Source: G965227875 sp965227875 (GTDB taxonomy: Bacteria > Pseudomonadota > Alphaproteobacteria > Rhizobiales > JAJFHC01). From it: 64,000 bases of DNA. The stretch lies in contig OZ245783.1 of assembly GCA_965227875.1 (NCBI GenBank), positions 558,001 through 622,000 of the forward strand, read 5' to 3'. The translations under genes were made by a program, and so were the position numbers. Below, piece after piece: positions 52,397 through 61,383 of the stretch. Position 1 is the first letter of the stretch, and every line of letters begins with the position of its first letter. The notes beneath the pieces are model-generated. The model had not been told where the DNA came from. It made no database searches and saw only the letters and a program-made list of their open reading frames with translations.

Positions 52397-53581
52397 ATGC
52401 TGACCGGCAGGATCACGCGCTATTACGTTGCCGGTTGCGCAGTCCGGACGATTATCGTCACCAGCACGCTGCTTGTCGTGTCGCTGGCGATCGACCTCGC
52501 GGTCTACATGGAGCAGGTGCTCGAGACTGCGAATGCCGGTTCTGCCGGGGCGGCCGCCTTCGAGCTGCTGCGGTATTGCGTCCTGCGTTCCCCCGACATC
52601 ATTGTCCGGACGTTTGGCCTGGCGACGTTTCTTGGTGTCTTCTGGTGGGAAATTCGCCTGAACCGGACCAGAGAACGAATCGCCATCTGGAACACCGGCA
52701 TCCTTCCGCTCCAGTCGGTCGCCGCGCCGCTCCTGTTCGCCCTCCTGGTCACGTCGATACAGATTTCCCTGGAGTTCTGGCTGAGGCCTTCCACGGTCGT
52801 CGAACAGGTCCGTTCGGGCTACGGTGCATACGGTCTGCGCTATGGCGACCTGTCTTCGGACCACGTCGAGTGGTTCGCCGCGGGCAGCGATCTCGTGGCC
52901 GCCCGGGTCGAGAAGGACACGCCGATCAGGCTCGACAGTCCGATCGTGTACCGGCTGTCCGAAAACAACGAGATCGTCAGCGTGATCACCGCCGCGCGCG
53001 CAACCCCCTCCGCACGGGCCGATACATGGTCGATGACGTCGCTGCGGCACTGGAAAAGGGATAAGACGACCGGACGCCTGACGGCGGGTGAAACCCTTCC
53101 TCGGACAGACATCGTACTCCGCCTCGATCCCGAATGGCTCAGGTACCGCAATTTACCGGCAAAATACCTGCCGCACGAACTCATCCTGAAATTTGCCGAG
53201 CAGGACGAGAGAGGCACCCCGTCGGAGGATTACAAGACCTGGTCCCTGGCACGCTATTCGAGGTGCCTGTTGCCGGCGCTTTTCGTGCTGATCGCCTCGT
53301 CGGTATCCGCGTTTTCGTTCCGGCAGTCCGCGACACTCTCGCTGTCCCTGTTTTTTATCCCGTGCGGTTATCTGCTCCACCTGACATCGAAAACGACGAT
53401 ACTGCTCGCGGAGTTCGGACAGATGACCCCGTTGGCTGCGGCACTGTCGCCCGTTGTGTTCACGATCATCGTCGTCACCTTGCTGCGGGCGATGACGACC
53501 GGGACCATAAGGCGGTTGCGCGTGAGACTGCGCCATACGTTCGCCTCCAACGATGCCCTGAGGGCGGAAACCAACAGCTGA
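52397..53581 (+). CDS. LptG-like lipid-export permease
   Basis: 394 residues with the same arrangement: membrane segments near residues 15-37, 55-85 and 105-125, a periplasmic domain (about 130-285) and three more segments. RLNRTRERIAIWNTGILPLQ is the cytoplasmic loop expected to contact the ATPase. It follows the LptF-like gene by 37 nt. No LptB, LptC or LptA gene is adjacent, so if functional it must use the housekeeping ones or unlinked paralogues. Confidence 0.82.
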   Translation: MLTGRITRYYVAGCAVRTIIVTSTLLVVSLAIDLAVYMEQVLETANAGSAGAAAFELLRYCVLRSPDIIVRTFGLATFLGVFWWEIRLNRTRERIAIWNTGILPLQSVAAPLLFALLVTSIQISLEFWLRPSTVVEQVRSGYGAYGLRYGDLSSDHVEWFAAGSDLVAARVEKDTPIRLDSPIVYRLSENNEIVSVITAARATPSARADTWSMTSLRHWKRDKTTGRLTAGETLPRTDIVLRLDPEWLRYRNLPAKYLPHELILKFAEQDERGTPSEDYKTWSLARYSRCLLPALFVLIASSVSAFSFRQSATLSLSLFFIPCGYLLHLTSKTTILLAEFGQMTPLAAALSPVVFTIIVVTLLRAMTTGTIRRLRVRLRHTFASNDALRAETNS

Positions 53582-53637
53582 CGTGCACACGTCATGACGA
53601 GAAGCCCGAACTCTCGACGGTCTCCCGGTTCCCGGCC

Positions 53638-53796
53638 CTGGCCCATGCGAAGGAGGCCGGTGACGCCTTTAGCCGCAGCGAACGGGAAGGTTTTTACGAA
53701 TTGCTTCTGACGTGTTCTTATCTGATAGAAAACAATCTGGTCCGGTGCCCGGAACTGCTGAAGTCCGTAGACGACGAAAGGCAGGCTCCCGACTGA
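53638..53796 (+). other. Open frame without a normal start codon
   Basis: This frame encodes about 52 residues ending LLTCSYLIENNLVRCPELL, then an acidic tail. The helical, codon-biased look suggests real coding sequence, but no ATG, GTG or TTG lies in frame between the LptG stop and the segment; only CTG codons (one at 53638) occur. It may be a remnant of a small gene or use a rare start. No family is recognised. Confidence 0.3.
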
Positions 53797-53866
53797 GCCG
53801 TCTCCCGGACCGGGCCAGACACCGATAGCGCGCCATGGCAACCTGTTGAGAACCGGCGACACACTC

Positions 53867-55012
53867 ATGCTCGACACGATCAAGGTCCCGCACACCGAAG
53901 ACCGTCCGGACACGAAACGGTCGACGCGGATTTCAGAGCAGGCGCTGAGACACAACCAGATGCGGCGAGCGGTGGTAGACGCACACCCCGAAGTCAGGGC
54001 GCTGGCGAGACCCAACCCGTACACCGCCTTCGCGATCCCGGTCCTCCTGGCGATACACTGGTCCATCGCCTGGCTGGTATCGGACAGCAACCTCCTCGTG
54101 GTCTTCCTCGTCTCGTTTTTCATCGGACAGGTCGTGATCCACGCCGCCGGCGGCCTCGTTCATGAAACAGCACATCGTCTGATCTTCCAGCGACCGGTTC
54201 CAAAGCTTCTGTTCGACATCGGCCTTGAACTCGTCCTCGCCTCGTTCGGCAAGCAGCTGGCCTACCAGCATGAACACATCAGCAGCCATCACCGGCATAT
54301 CGGCGACTACGATCACGACTACGAACACGAGGACATCCGGCTCTACGAAACCAGGCGCGCCTTCCGCCGCAGACACCCGGTGATCCAGAAGGCCGTCACC
54401 GTCGTCACGCTCGCGGTCAATCTTCTGCCCCTCGGTTTCCTCGTCTCCGAGGAACTGTTTCCCCGGTTCTACAAACGGATAACCGGGCAGCCGGTCAAGG
54501 ATCGCAGGCGTCCCCTCGACGCCACGCAGCCAACCCGGCAGATGATGGCGCTGTTCATCGCAGTCTCGCTCGCCGTGAATGTGGGGCTGTTCCTGGCGTT
54601 CGGCGTTCTCGGATGGCTCTATCACATATGGTCCCTGTCGATATTCCTCGGGAAATGCGGCGTGACCAATCTCGGGCAGTCCATCAGCGAACATGACGGC
54701 GACGATAGTGTCAGCCCGACCATCTCGACCTACTGGTGGGGGAACTGGCTGCTGTTCAACACGGGCTACCACAACGAGCACCACACCTTTCCCAATGTCC
54801 CTTGGAACCGGTTGCCGCGTCTGAAGAAAGCGGCTCCGGACATTTTCAACAGGGCGAGCGAACGCAGCTATTTCGGCTGGTGGTGGCAGCACGTGAAGGA
54901 CGATTTCGGAGCGACCCGCCGCAACGCCCTCGTCAACGCGATAGACGACACCAGGCCCTCGTCGGATGAGGTTGCCGGAGGCGCGGGATCAGGCCGTCAG
55001 CCGGCTCCCTGA
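53867..55012 (+). CDS. DEGS-like desaturase (sphingolipid delta-4 desaturase/hydroxylase type)
   Basis: 381 residues. Histidine boxes are HETAH (99-103), HISSHH (137-142) and HNEHH (302-306). The N-terminal HNQMRRAVVDAHPEVRALAR followed by PNP mirrors the RRxxI...P-E-I-K-x-L...PDP lead of animal DEGS1, and FNTGYHNEHHTFPNVPWNRL matches its third box closely. DEGS enzymes desaturate or hydroxylate C4 of dihydroceramide. The start ATG at 53867 is 86 codons shorter in uncertainty than the TTG at 53846, which only adds 7 residues. Its 3' end overlaps the opposing cytidylyltransferase by 16 nt. Confidence 0.8.
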   Translation: MLDTIKVPHTEDRPDTKRSTRISEQALRHNQMRRAVVDAHPEVRALARPNPYTAFAIPVLLAIHWSIAWLVSDSNLLVVFLVSFFIGQVVIHAAGGLVHETAHRLIFQRPVPKLLFDIGLELVLASFGKQLAYQHEHISSHHRHIGDYDHDYEHEDIRLYETRRAFRRRHPVIQKAVTVVTLAVNLLPLGFLVSEELFPRFYKRITGQPVKDRRRPLDATQPTRQMMALFIAVSLAVNVGLFLAFGVLGWLYHIWSLSIFLGKCGVTNLGQSISEHDGDDSVSPTISTYWWGNWLLFNTGYHNEHHTFPNVPWNRLPRLKKAAPDIFNRASERSYFGWWWQHVKDDFGATRRNALVNAIDDTRPSSDEVAGGAGSGRQPAP

Positions 55013-55752
55013 AGATCCGCTTCGAGTATCCTGGGAAAAACCGTATCCCGGGTGCGCCGGAACATCGCTTCGTCGTCGATCTCGGCCCAGATCAGATCGT
55101 CCACCCTGAGGCACGAGATCGGGAACCGGTCGGCGACCTGCACCAGCCCGTCCTCGTAGTGCGCCTCCGTGGCGCGGCGCCCGATGTCGTTGGCCGCGTC
55201 CGCGAGCATTGCGCCCGCTTCGGTTCCGAACTTCGAAATTCCGACGAGTTCGCCAAAGGGCGCTTCGGCAAACAGCGTCAGGTCCTTGCTCAGGAGCTGA
55301 AGCAGGTTTTCTCCGTGATGTCGTTTCGTCCCGACATAAACCTCATCGCCGGCCCCGGTCGGACCGGACACCAGCATCGCGTCGGACTGCGGTGCTGCCA
55401 TCAGGCGGTCGAGCGCACGGTTCTCGTAGACGATATCCGACTCCAGAAGCAGAAACGGCCCTCTCACCCGTTCGAGACCCAGCCTGAGGCTTTCCAGACT
55501 TCCGCTGTCGGCGAATGAAGGGTTATACACACAGCTGACGCCGTGTTCGCCGCGCGCCAGCGCATCGAACATTTCCGCCCTGTGGCCCGTAACGATGACG
55601 ATGTCCGAAATGCCCCTGGACTTGAGCTGCCCGATGGATCGCTCGATCAGCAAGACGCCGCCAAGTTCAATGAACGCTTTTGGCCGGTCTCCGTCGTATC
55701 CATCCATCCGACGACCGCGACCGGCGGCAAGTATGAGTGCGGTGTCGATCAT
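54997..55752 (-). CDS. LicC/PntC/IPCT-like cytidylyltransferase
   Basis: 251 residues, GT-A nucleotidyltransferase fold. ALILAAGRGRRM is the nucleotide loop, RPKAFIELGGVLLIERSI holds the substrate Lys, and LLLESDIVYENRAL the metal Asp. WAEIDDEAMF near the C-terminus is shared by LicC, PntC and inositol-phosphate cytidylyltransferases. The product is a CDP-linked head group (choline, aminoethylphosphonate, inositol or polyol phosphate). Beside ino1 and a CDP-alcohol transferase, CDP-inositol is one option; the FGGY kinase suggests a CDP-polyol instead. Confidence 0.82.
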   Translation of the reverse strand: MIDTALILAAGRGRRMDGYDGDRPKAFIELGGVLLIERSIGQLKSRGISDIVIVTGHRAEMFDALARGEHGVSCVYNPSFADSGSLESLRLGLERVRGPFLLLESDIVYENRALDRLMAAPQSDAMLVSGPTGAGDEVYVGTKRHHGENLLQLLSKDLTLFAEAPFGELVGISKFGTEAGAMLADAANDIGRRATEAHYEDGLVQVADRFPISCLRVDDLIWAEIDDEAMFRRTRDTVFPRILEADLQGAG

Positions 55753-55950
55753 TTGTGGCGACGGCTCGATTGAGGAGCGACAACCTTTTTACGGAATTTC
55801 GCAGCTTGTCAACAAACACTGCCCGGCTTACGCGACGGCCTCGTGTCATGATCTCTCCCGATGGCCAAACATGCGCTGCCGATCTGGCGCGCAATCTCTT
55901 TCACGACCCCGTCCGAGCCCCCCGAATACGGCTTAACCAGTTGAAATTGA

Positions 55951-57123
55951 ATGAAGATTATTCAGGTTTGCCCCTACAACATCGATCGTGCGGGCGGTGT
56001 CCAGAACCACATCAAGTCACTCGTCCGGGCACTTGACGCCAGGGGCCACGAAACACTCGTCATCGCGCCCGGGCCGGCGCCTGATCCCCCCACGCCCGGA
56101 GTGTTCTACGTCGGCACCCAGTTTGCGACGGGATGGAGCGGTACGCGCTTCGAGACCACCTGGGTCGGCCCCGGGGAGAGGCGCCGCGTTCTCGAATTCA
56201 TCCGCGACTGGAACGCCGACGTGGTGCATTTCCACACCATATGGGTGCCGGCCATGCCGATGATGATTTTCTCGGGCCTTGACTGCGCCACGGTCGCGAC
56301 CTTCCACGACACGCCGCCCGACACGTTCGGCGGCCGCTGCTGGTCGAACATCTACAAGTGGTGGAGCCGCTGGCTGCTCGACAGGCTGGATGGCGCGATC
56401 GCGGTATCGAAGGCTCCGACGGGATACCTCCGCCCTTCCAGGAAGGGCGTCGACCCGGTCATCCTTCCGCCATCGGTGGACTACTCCGCGTTCCGATCGG
56501 TGGAACGGGACGAGGCGGCCGATACGTCCGGCCCATTCCGTCTACTTTTCATCGGCCGCCTGGAGCCGAGAAAAGGCGTCCTGACACTCCTCAAGGCGTT
56601 CGCGGAACTGGTCGAACGCTCCGCCGCCGCGGGCCAGGCGGGGTCCTTTCACCTCACCGTCGCGGGTGCCGGTGAACTCGAAGGCGAGGTCCACGAAGCG
56701 CGCAAACGTCTCGGGCGGGATCTGATCGAATTCGTGCCCGCCCCGCCTGACGACGCACTGCCGGAGCTCATGAAAAACGCGGATATCTTTGTCGCGCCAT
56801 CCCCCTACGGCGAGAGTTTCGGCATCATCGTCGTCGAGGCGCTGTCCGCGGGACTGCCGGTCGTCGCGGCGGCAAACAACGGGTACAGGACCGTTCTCAC
56901 CGGTCCCGGTGAGCAGTGCCTCGTGCCCGCGCGCGATGCGGCGGCCCTGGCGGAACGGATACGGCACCTGGCCTCGGATCAGGAGGCCCGTCGAGACCTT
57001 TCGCAATGGGGCCGCATGCATGCCCGGCAGTACGATATCGAAGCGACCGTGGAGCGTTTCGAAAATGTGTTCCACGAGGCCATCGCCCGACGCGGCCGGA
57101 AAACGGGGACAGTCGCATCATGA
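55951..57123 (+). CDS. PimA-like GT4 glycosyltransferase
   Basis: 390 residues, GT-B fold. The N-terminus VCPYNIDRAGGVQNHIKSL closely mirrors mycobacterial phosphatidylinositol mannosyltransferase PimA (PYS-D-PGGVQ-H), and the GDP-sugar end GESFGIIVVEALSAGLPVVA is the family E-x7-E motif. RLEPRKGVLTLLKAF is the phosphate-binding loop. PimA adds mannose to phosphatidylinositol at the inner membrane. With ino1 and a CDP-alcohol phosphatidyltransferase in the locus, an inositol lipid acceptor is attractive, but many GT4 enzymes look alike. Confidence 0.82.
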   Translation: MKIIQVCPYNIDRAGGVQNHIKSLVRALDARGHETLVIAPGPAPDPPTPGVFYVGTQFATGWSGTRFETTWVGPGERRRVLEFIRDWNADVVHFHTIWVPAMPMMIFSGLDCATVATFHDTPPDTFGGRCWSNIYKWWSRWLLDRLDGAIAVSKAPTGYLRPSRKGVDPVILPPSVDYSAFRSVERDEAADTSGPFRLLFIGRLEPRKGVLTLLKAFAELVERSAAAGQAGSFHLTVAGAGELEGEVHEARKRLGRDLIEFVPAPPDDALPELMKNADIFVAPSPYGESFGIIVVEALSAGLPVVAAANNGYRTVLTGPGEQCLVPARDAAALAERIRHLASDQEARRDLSQWGRMHARQYDIEATVERFENVFHEAIARRGRKTGTVAS

Positions 57124-57750
57124 TGTGCGGCCGGCAGGCTTCTCAAACCTGCCGGGTTCGGGGAACAACCGTTCGAGTTCCTTAGGTGCCGCTGCTCGGT
57201 TCCGTAGCGCTCGTCGAGCAGTCGGTTGCATTCGGCCAGGGCGAGATTCCAGGGGCTCACCGTGGCCGCGTCGAGGTGTGCGAGGCAGATGTATGCGCCC
57301 GGTGCTCATAGACCAGGAGCCTGCCGTCCGGGCCCGCGAACTGTTCCTGCCGGGTGTCTCTCAGAAAGAGCATGTCGTCTTCCATGTAGAGGAAACGCCC
57401 CGACAGTCCGTCGATGAGATGCAGGTGGGATATGATCGCGAACGGGTTGAAGGTCGGCAGGTGACGCGGGTCCATGTCCTCGTCGTGATGAACCAACGTG
57501 ACGTCGGGATGGGCGGTCTCGAGCCAGTCCGGAACCTGGGGCCGGCAGGTCACGATAAAGACTCTACCACAAGCCAGGGCGCATGACGTTCGACGGATCG
57601 CAGGCTGAACTTCAGCAGGTCGAGAATGTCCCTTGTCCGGTTCGGGTTCATGTCCCGCGGGTCCGCGGCGTGGCACTGAAGCTCGGTCGCGAAACCCGGC
57701 ATGCCGTCATCCACCCACGTGTAGACGAGATCTGTCGGTTCATTCTCCAA
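57118..57750 (-). pseudogene. Frameshifted Stealth-family phosphotransferase gene
   Basis: The start at 57750 encodes DLVYTWVDDGMPGF, the Stealth CR1 motif; the frame breaks near 57565. The next frame has VPDWLETAHPDVTLVHHDED and FLYMEDDMLFLRDT, the Stealth CR2. A second break near 57285 leads to SPWNLALAECNRLLDERYG (CR3-like), and a third near 57185 to LERLFPEPGRFEKPAGRTS ending at 57118. Each shift is in the same direction, as if one base were lost three times, and the total is again a multiple of three. Stealth proteins transfer hexose-phosphates in capsule polymers. It is much shorter than usual family members, so it is probably decayed; sequencing errors are the alternative. Confidence 0.75.
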
Positions 57751-57865
57751 GGAGCGACACCATTTCGCTAGGAAAGACGGACGGGTTACGGTAAGACCGG
57801 ATTGAAATCAGCCACCAGACAACAGGCAGTAGAGCACGGGACAATCGTGCTTTGGAGACACATTC

Positions 57866-59482
57866 TTGGCGGGAAATGCCGATCTCATACTGTCGGCCGA
57901 TTTCGGTACAAGCGCCGTTAAGGCCGGCCTTTTCGACAATGACTTGAACCTGGTGGCGAGTCATACGGAGGCCTATCCGCTCAGCCTGCCGGGCCCCGGA
58001 ATGGCGGAACAGAACCCGGATGACTGGTGGAAGAGCCTCGCCTGCGCGACCCTCCGGCTAGCGCAGGCCGTCGAGAACGTTCCGGACCGTGTCAAGGCGA
58101 TCGTGTTCTGTGGCCAGATGGCAGGCGTTGTCTGCGCCGACGAAGACGGCACGCCCCTTCGACCGTGCCTGATCTGGCTCGATAAGCGGTCCGCGGCACT
58201 GACCGGCCGCCTCGTCGGCGGGCCGGTGAGCATCAGGGGCTATTCCCCCTTCAAGATGGCCCAGTGGCTGCGGCTCGCAAACGGCGCACCTTCGCTGACC
58301 GGCATGGACCCCCCCGGCAAGATGCTGTGGATCCGCGAGAACGAGAGTGCGACGTGGAACAGAACCCACAAGCTGCTCGACGCCAAGGACTGGCTGTTGC
58401 ACAGGGCGAGCGGGAGGTTCGTCACCACCCCCGACAACGCAAATCTCACGTGGATGATGGACAGCCGGAACGGCCGGGACCAATGGTCCGACCGGCTCGG
58501 ACGTCTCGTCGGTGTCCCGCGCGACATGCTCCCCGACATTGTCGACGGCGCCACGATCGTCGAGGGCCTCACACCCGCAAGCGCGGAAGAACTGGGATTG
58601 CGCGCCGGGACGCCCGTGATCGCCGGAAGCGGTGATGTCTTCGCCTCGGCCCTGGGCAGCGGCGCGGTCGGCGACGGCGAACTGCACATCTCCATCGGCA
58701 CCAGCGCCTGGATCGGCGGTTTCTTTCCCACCCGCCGCCTCAGCGTCACCGAGGGCTACGCCACGATCAGCGGCGCGGTCGACGGGCGGCCCCTGCTGAT
58801 CGCCTCGCAGGAAACCGCCGGCGCGTGTTTCAACTGGATGAAGTCGATCGTGACAGAGGAAGACGCAGACAGCGCCGCGGACGGCCTGGGCGGTCTCATC
58901 GACCAGGCTTACCTGGCAACGCCTTCCCATACACCGCTCTTCCTGCCCTGGATGTCCGGGGAAAGGGTCCCCGCGGACGAAGCGAGGCTCCGGGGCGCCT
59001 TTCTCGGGCTCTCGCTGCGCGACACAAAGCTGACCCTGATGCGGTCGGTCCTCGAAGGGGTCGCCCTCAACACACGCTGGGCCTTCCGGTCCGTCTACAG
59101 GCAACCCGGGGTCGCAACGGGGCGTCCGGTCTCCCTGATCGGCGGCGTCTTTGCAAACCGCAACTGGTGCAACCTGCTCGCAGACTGCCTGCAGCATCCG
59201 GTCTCGGTACAGTCGGAGCCCAACATGGCGGGCGTGCGAGGCGGCGCCATGATCGCCGCCTCCTCGCTCGGCTGGGTGGACAAGCCATGGACCGCTGCCG
59301 CAACCTATCGCAACAGAAACGCTAGGACATACGAACCCGACGGCTCCCGGGCCGGGTATTTCGACGACAGGTTCACCGAATTCACCTATGCCTACCGGCG
59401 CACTCTGCCCTGGTTCCGCAGGTTCATCCCATCCGGGAACCATCACGCGGGTACCTCGGGCGAGGCCGCAAACGGTACATGA
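57866..59482 (+). CDS. FGGY-family carbohydrate kinase
   Basis: 538 residues. ILSADFGTSAVKAGLFD is the N-terminal phosphate-1 motif, FCGQMAGVV and LIWLDKR follow, and the second domain has ISIGTSAWIGG and SLIGGVFANRNWCNLLAD. The start is a TTG at 57866, supported by GGAGA at 57854-57858 seven nt upstream. FGGY kinases phosphorylate sugars and polyols (xylulose, glycerol, arabinitol and others); the residues do not name the substrate. In this lipid locus it could make the polyol phosphate used by the cytidylyltransferase. Confidence 0.88.
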   Translation: MAGNADLILSADFGTSAVKAGLFDNDLNLVASHTEAYPLSLPGPGMAEQNPDDWWKSLACATLRLAQAVENVPDRVKAIVFCGQMAGVVCADEDGTPLRPCLIWLDKRSAALTGRLVGGPVSIRGYSPFKMAQWLRLANGAPSLTGMDPPGKMLWIRENESATWNRTHKLLDAKDWLLHRASGRFVTTPDNANLTWMMDSRNGRDQWSDRLGRLVGVPRDMLPDIVDGATIVEGLTPASAEELGLRAGTPVIAGSGDVFASALGSGAVGDGELHISIGTSAWIGGFFPTRRLSVTEGYATISGAVDGRPLLIASQETAGACFNWMKSIVTEEDADSAADGLGGLIDQAYLATPSHTPLFLPWMSGERVPADEARLRGAFLGLSLRDTKLTLMRSVLEGVALNTRWAFRSVYRQPGVATGRPVSLIGGVFANRNWCNLLADCLQHPVSVQSEPNMAGVRGGAMIAASSLGWVDKPWTAAATYRNRNARTYEPDGSRAGYFDDRFTEFTYAYRRTLPWFRRFIPSGNHHAGTSGEAANGT

Positions 59483-59495
59483 CGGCGCGAACAGG

Positions 59496-60146
59496 ATGAT
59501 CGACGGCTTCTTCAAACGCTATATCGACCCCTACTGGGAAGTGCCGGCCAGGTCGCTCGTGGAACTGGGGCTGTCCGCGAACCAGGTCACATTGCTCGGC
59601 CTGGGTCTGGTGGGCGTCAACTGCGCCGCTTTCGCCCTGCACGGCTCGACGGTGGTCTTCGGCGTCGGCCTCGCGCTGACGTTCGCCATGGATTCCCTCG
59701 ACGGCGCCGTGGCACGGCTGCGCAACGAATGTACCCACTTTGGCGGGTATCTCGACGCCATCGTCGACCGGTACCAGGAGGTTTTCGTTTTTCTCGTCCT
59801 CGCCGCGGTCACCGGGTCGTGGTTCGCCGCCACCTTCGCGATGACGGGCGCATTCTTGACCAGCTACTGCAAGGCCAGGGCGGCCATCGAAATGCCCATC
59901 GAAAACGACAACTGGCCGGACTTCTTCGAACGCCTCGAACGCACGATATTCCTCTGCGCCCTGCTGGTCATCGACGGCGTGTACGGGCTGTTTTCGGGCG
60001 AGACGTATCCGCTCGTCAATCCGGGCCTGTGGATCATGGGTGTCTTTACGCACGGCACGGCGATCCAGCGCTTCTTCCGCGCCCGAGCGATACTTCGCGA
60101 CTTCGACTCCGACCGCACCGGCGGGTCGCTGTCCGACGATCCATGA
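59496..60146 (+). CDS. CDP-alcohol phosphatidyltransferase family protein
   Basis: 216 residues with about six membrane segments. The catalytic signature is complete: D66-x2-D69-G-x2-A-R, eight residues, G-x3-D87-x3-D91. The enzyme joins a CDP-linked lipid or alcohol to an acceptor. Beside ino1, CdsA and PgpA it is a good candidate for phosphatidylinositol-phosphate synthase (CDP-diacylglycerol plus inositol-1-phosphate), or it may use the CDP-head group made at 54997. The ATG at 59496 is 13 nt after the kinase stop. Confidence 0.88.
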   Translation: MIDGFFKRYIDPYWEVPARSLVELGLSANQVTLLGLGLVGVNCAAFALHGSTVVFGVGLALTFAMDSLDGAVARLRNECTHFGGYLDAIVDRYQEVFVFLVLAAVTGSWFAATFAMTGAFLTSYCKARAAIEMPIENDNWPDFFERLERTIFLCALLVIDGVYGLFSGETYPLVNPGLWIMGVFTHGTAIQRFFRARAILRDFDSDRTGGSLSDDP

Positions 60147-60227
60147 GGAAATCCGGCGAGATGTGCATCACGCAGTCGCCAGGCGTGTTCGGGGCGCACG
60201 ATCGGGCCGGCCGAAGACCGGGCGTCC

Positions 60228-60980
60228 ATGCATTGCGGTGAAAAGCCAGAACCGACGGCGGCAGTCGTCTTGCGTTCGGTCGCGTTTCACGGGGCGTTTT
60301 CGCTCACCGTGCTGTCCTTCTGCATCTGTCTGCCATTCCTGTTCCTGCCGCGGCGATGGGGCCGGCATATCCTCAAGGCATTCTGCCGAACCGTACTGTG
60401 GGAGCTTGAATGGATCTGCGGGCTGGGTTTCGAAATTGCAGGCGGCGAGCATATGCCACGCGGCGGAGAGATCGTCGCGAGCAAGCATCAGTCAGCCTGG
60501 GAGACGATCGCCCTCACCGCCATCCTGGACGACCCTGCCTTCGTGCTGAAACGGGAGCTGTTTTTTATCCCGGTCGCGGGCTGGGTGATGTGGAAAAACG
60601 GTCATATCGGCGTGAGACGCGGAGGCGGCCTCAAGGCGATCACGGACATGTGCGAACGCGCCCTCGTCAGGCACAGGCAGGGACGCGCTGTCGTGATCTT
60701 TCCCGAGGGCACGCGTTCGGAACCGAATGATCACAAGCCGTACAGGCCCGGCGTTGCACACCTCTACAGGAAACTGAACGTCGCCTGCATACCGGTGGCG
60801 CTGAACTCGGGGTTGTATTGGCCAAGACGCAGCATCCTGAGATACCCGGGGACCATCACGGTCCGGTTTCTTCCCGAAGTGCCTCCGGGGCTCGGCGCGG
60901 CGGAGTTCATGGACAGGTTGCGCGAAAGCATAGAGCCCGCCTCCCAGGCTCTCGCCGCCCCCGGCCGGGTGCGGGTCTGA
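60228..60980 (+). CDS. PlsC-like 1-acylglycerol-3-phosphate acyltransferase
   Basis: 250 residues with one N-terminal membrane segment (about 20-40). The catalytic motif is HQSAWE (His87, with Glu92 in place of the usual Asp of HX4D), which is common in alphaproteobacteria, and FPEGTRSEP is motif III. It transfers an acyl group to lysophosphatidate or another lipid. It may use acyl chains from the ACP/KAS genes that follow. Confidence 0.9.
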   Translation: MHCGEKPEPTAAVVLRSVAFHGAFSLTVLSFCICLPFLFLPRRWGRHILKAFCRTVLWELEWICGLGFEIAGGEHMPRGGEIVASKHQSAWETIALTAILDDPAFVLKRELFFIPVAGWVMWKNGHIGVRRGGGLKAITDMCERALVRHRQGRAVVIFPEGTRSEPNDHKPYRPGVAHLYRKLNVACIPVALNSGLYWPRRSILRYPGTITVRFLPEVPPGLGAAEFMDRLRESIEPASQALAAPGRVRV

Positions 60981-61098
60981 CTGCTGGCATACCTGCCCCC
61001 CGTCGCGGAACAAACGCTTTGCAGCACTCCAAGTTTCGCCGTAAGCATAGTATTCTTTCGTCGCTCAACCGGTCAGCCAGGACAGAACCTCCGAACAA

Positions 61099-61383
61099 AT
61101 GACTGAACAGAAGGCAGAAACTTCAAACGACGTGATCGAGCGCATAATGACGATCGTGTCGCGCGAAGGAATGATCGACCGTGATCAGTTGTCCATGGAA
61201 CGCTCGCTCGAGGACCTTGACGTGGAATCCGCGGACATGATGATGATTCTCATGGCCATCGAAGAGGAGTTCGGCGTCTACATCCCCGTCGACGAGTCGC
61301 TATCCGAAGCCAATACAGTCGGTGAACTTGTCCATGCCATCTCGGCACATATCGGGCGAGATGGCGATTCTGCCGGAAAATGA
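61099..61383 (+). CDS. Acyl carrier protein
   Basis: 94 residues, acidic. The phosphopantetheine attachment Ser is residue 44 in LDVESADMMMILMAIEEEF; the common D-S-L is E-S-A here, so it is a specialised ACP rather than the housekeeping AcpP. It overlaps the KAS gene by ATGA. It probably carries the special acyl chain of the locus, in the way that AcpXL or the Caulobacter sphingolipid ACP does. Confidence 0.9.
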   Translation: MTEQKAETSNDVIERIMTIVSREGMIDRDQLSMERSLEDLDVESADMMMILMAIEEEFGVYIPVDESLSEANTVGELVHAISAHIGRDGDSAGK

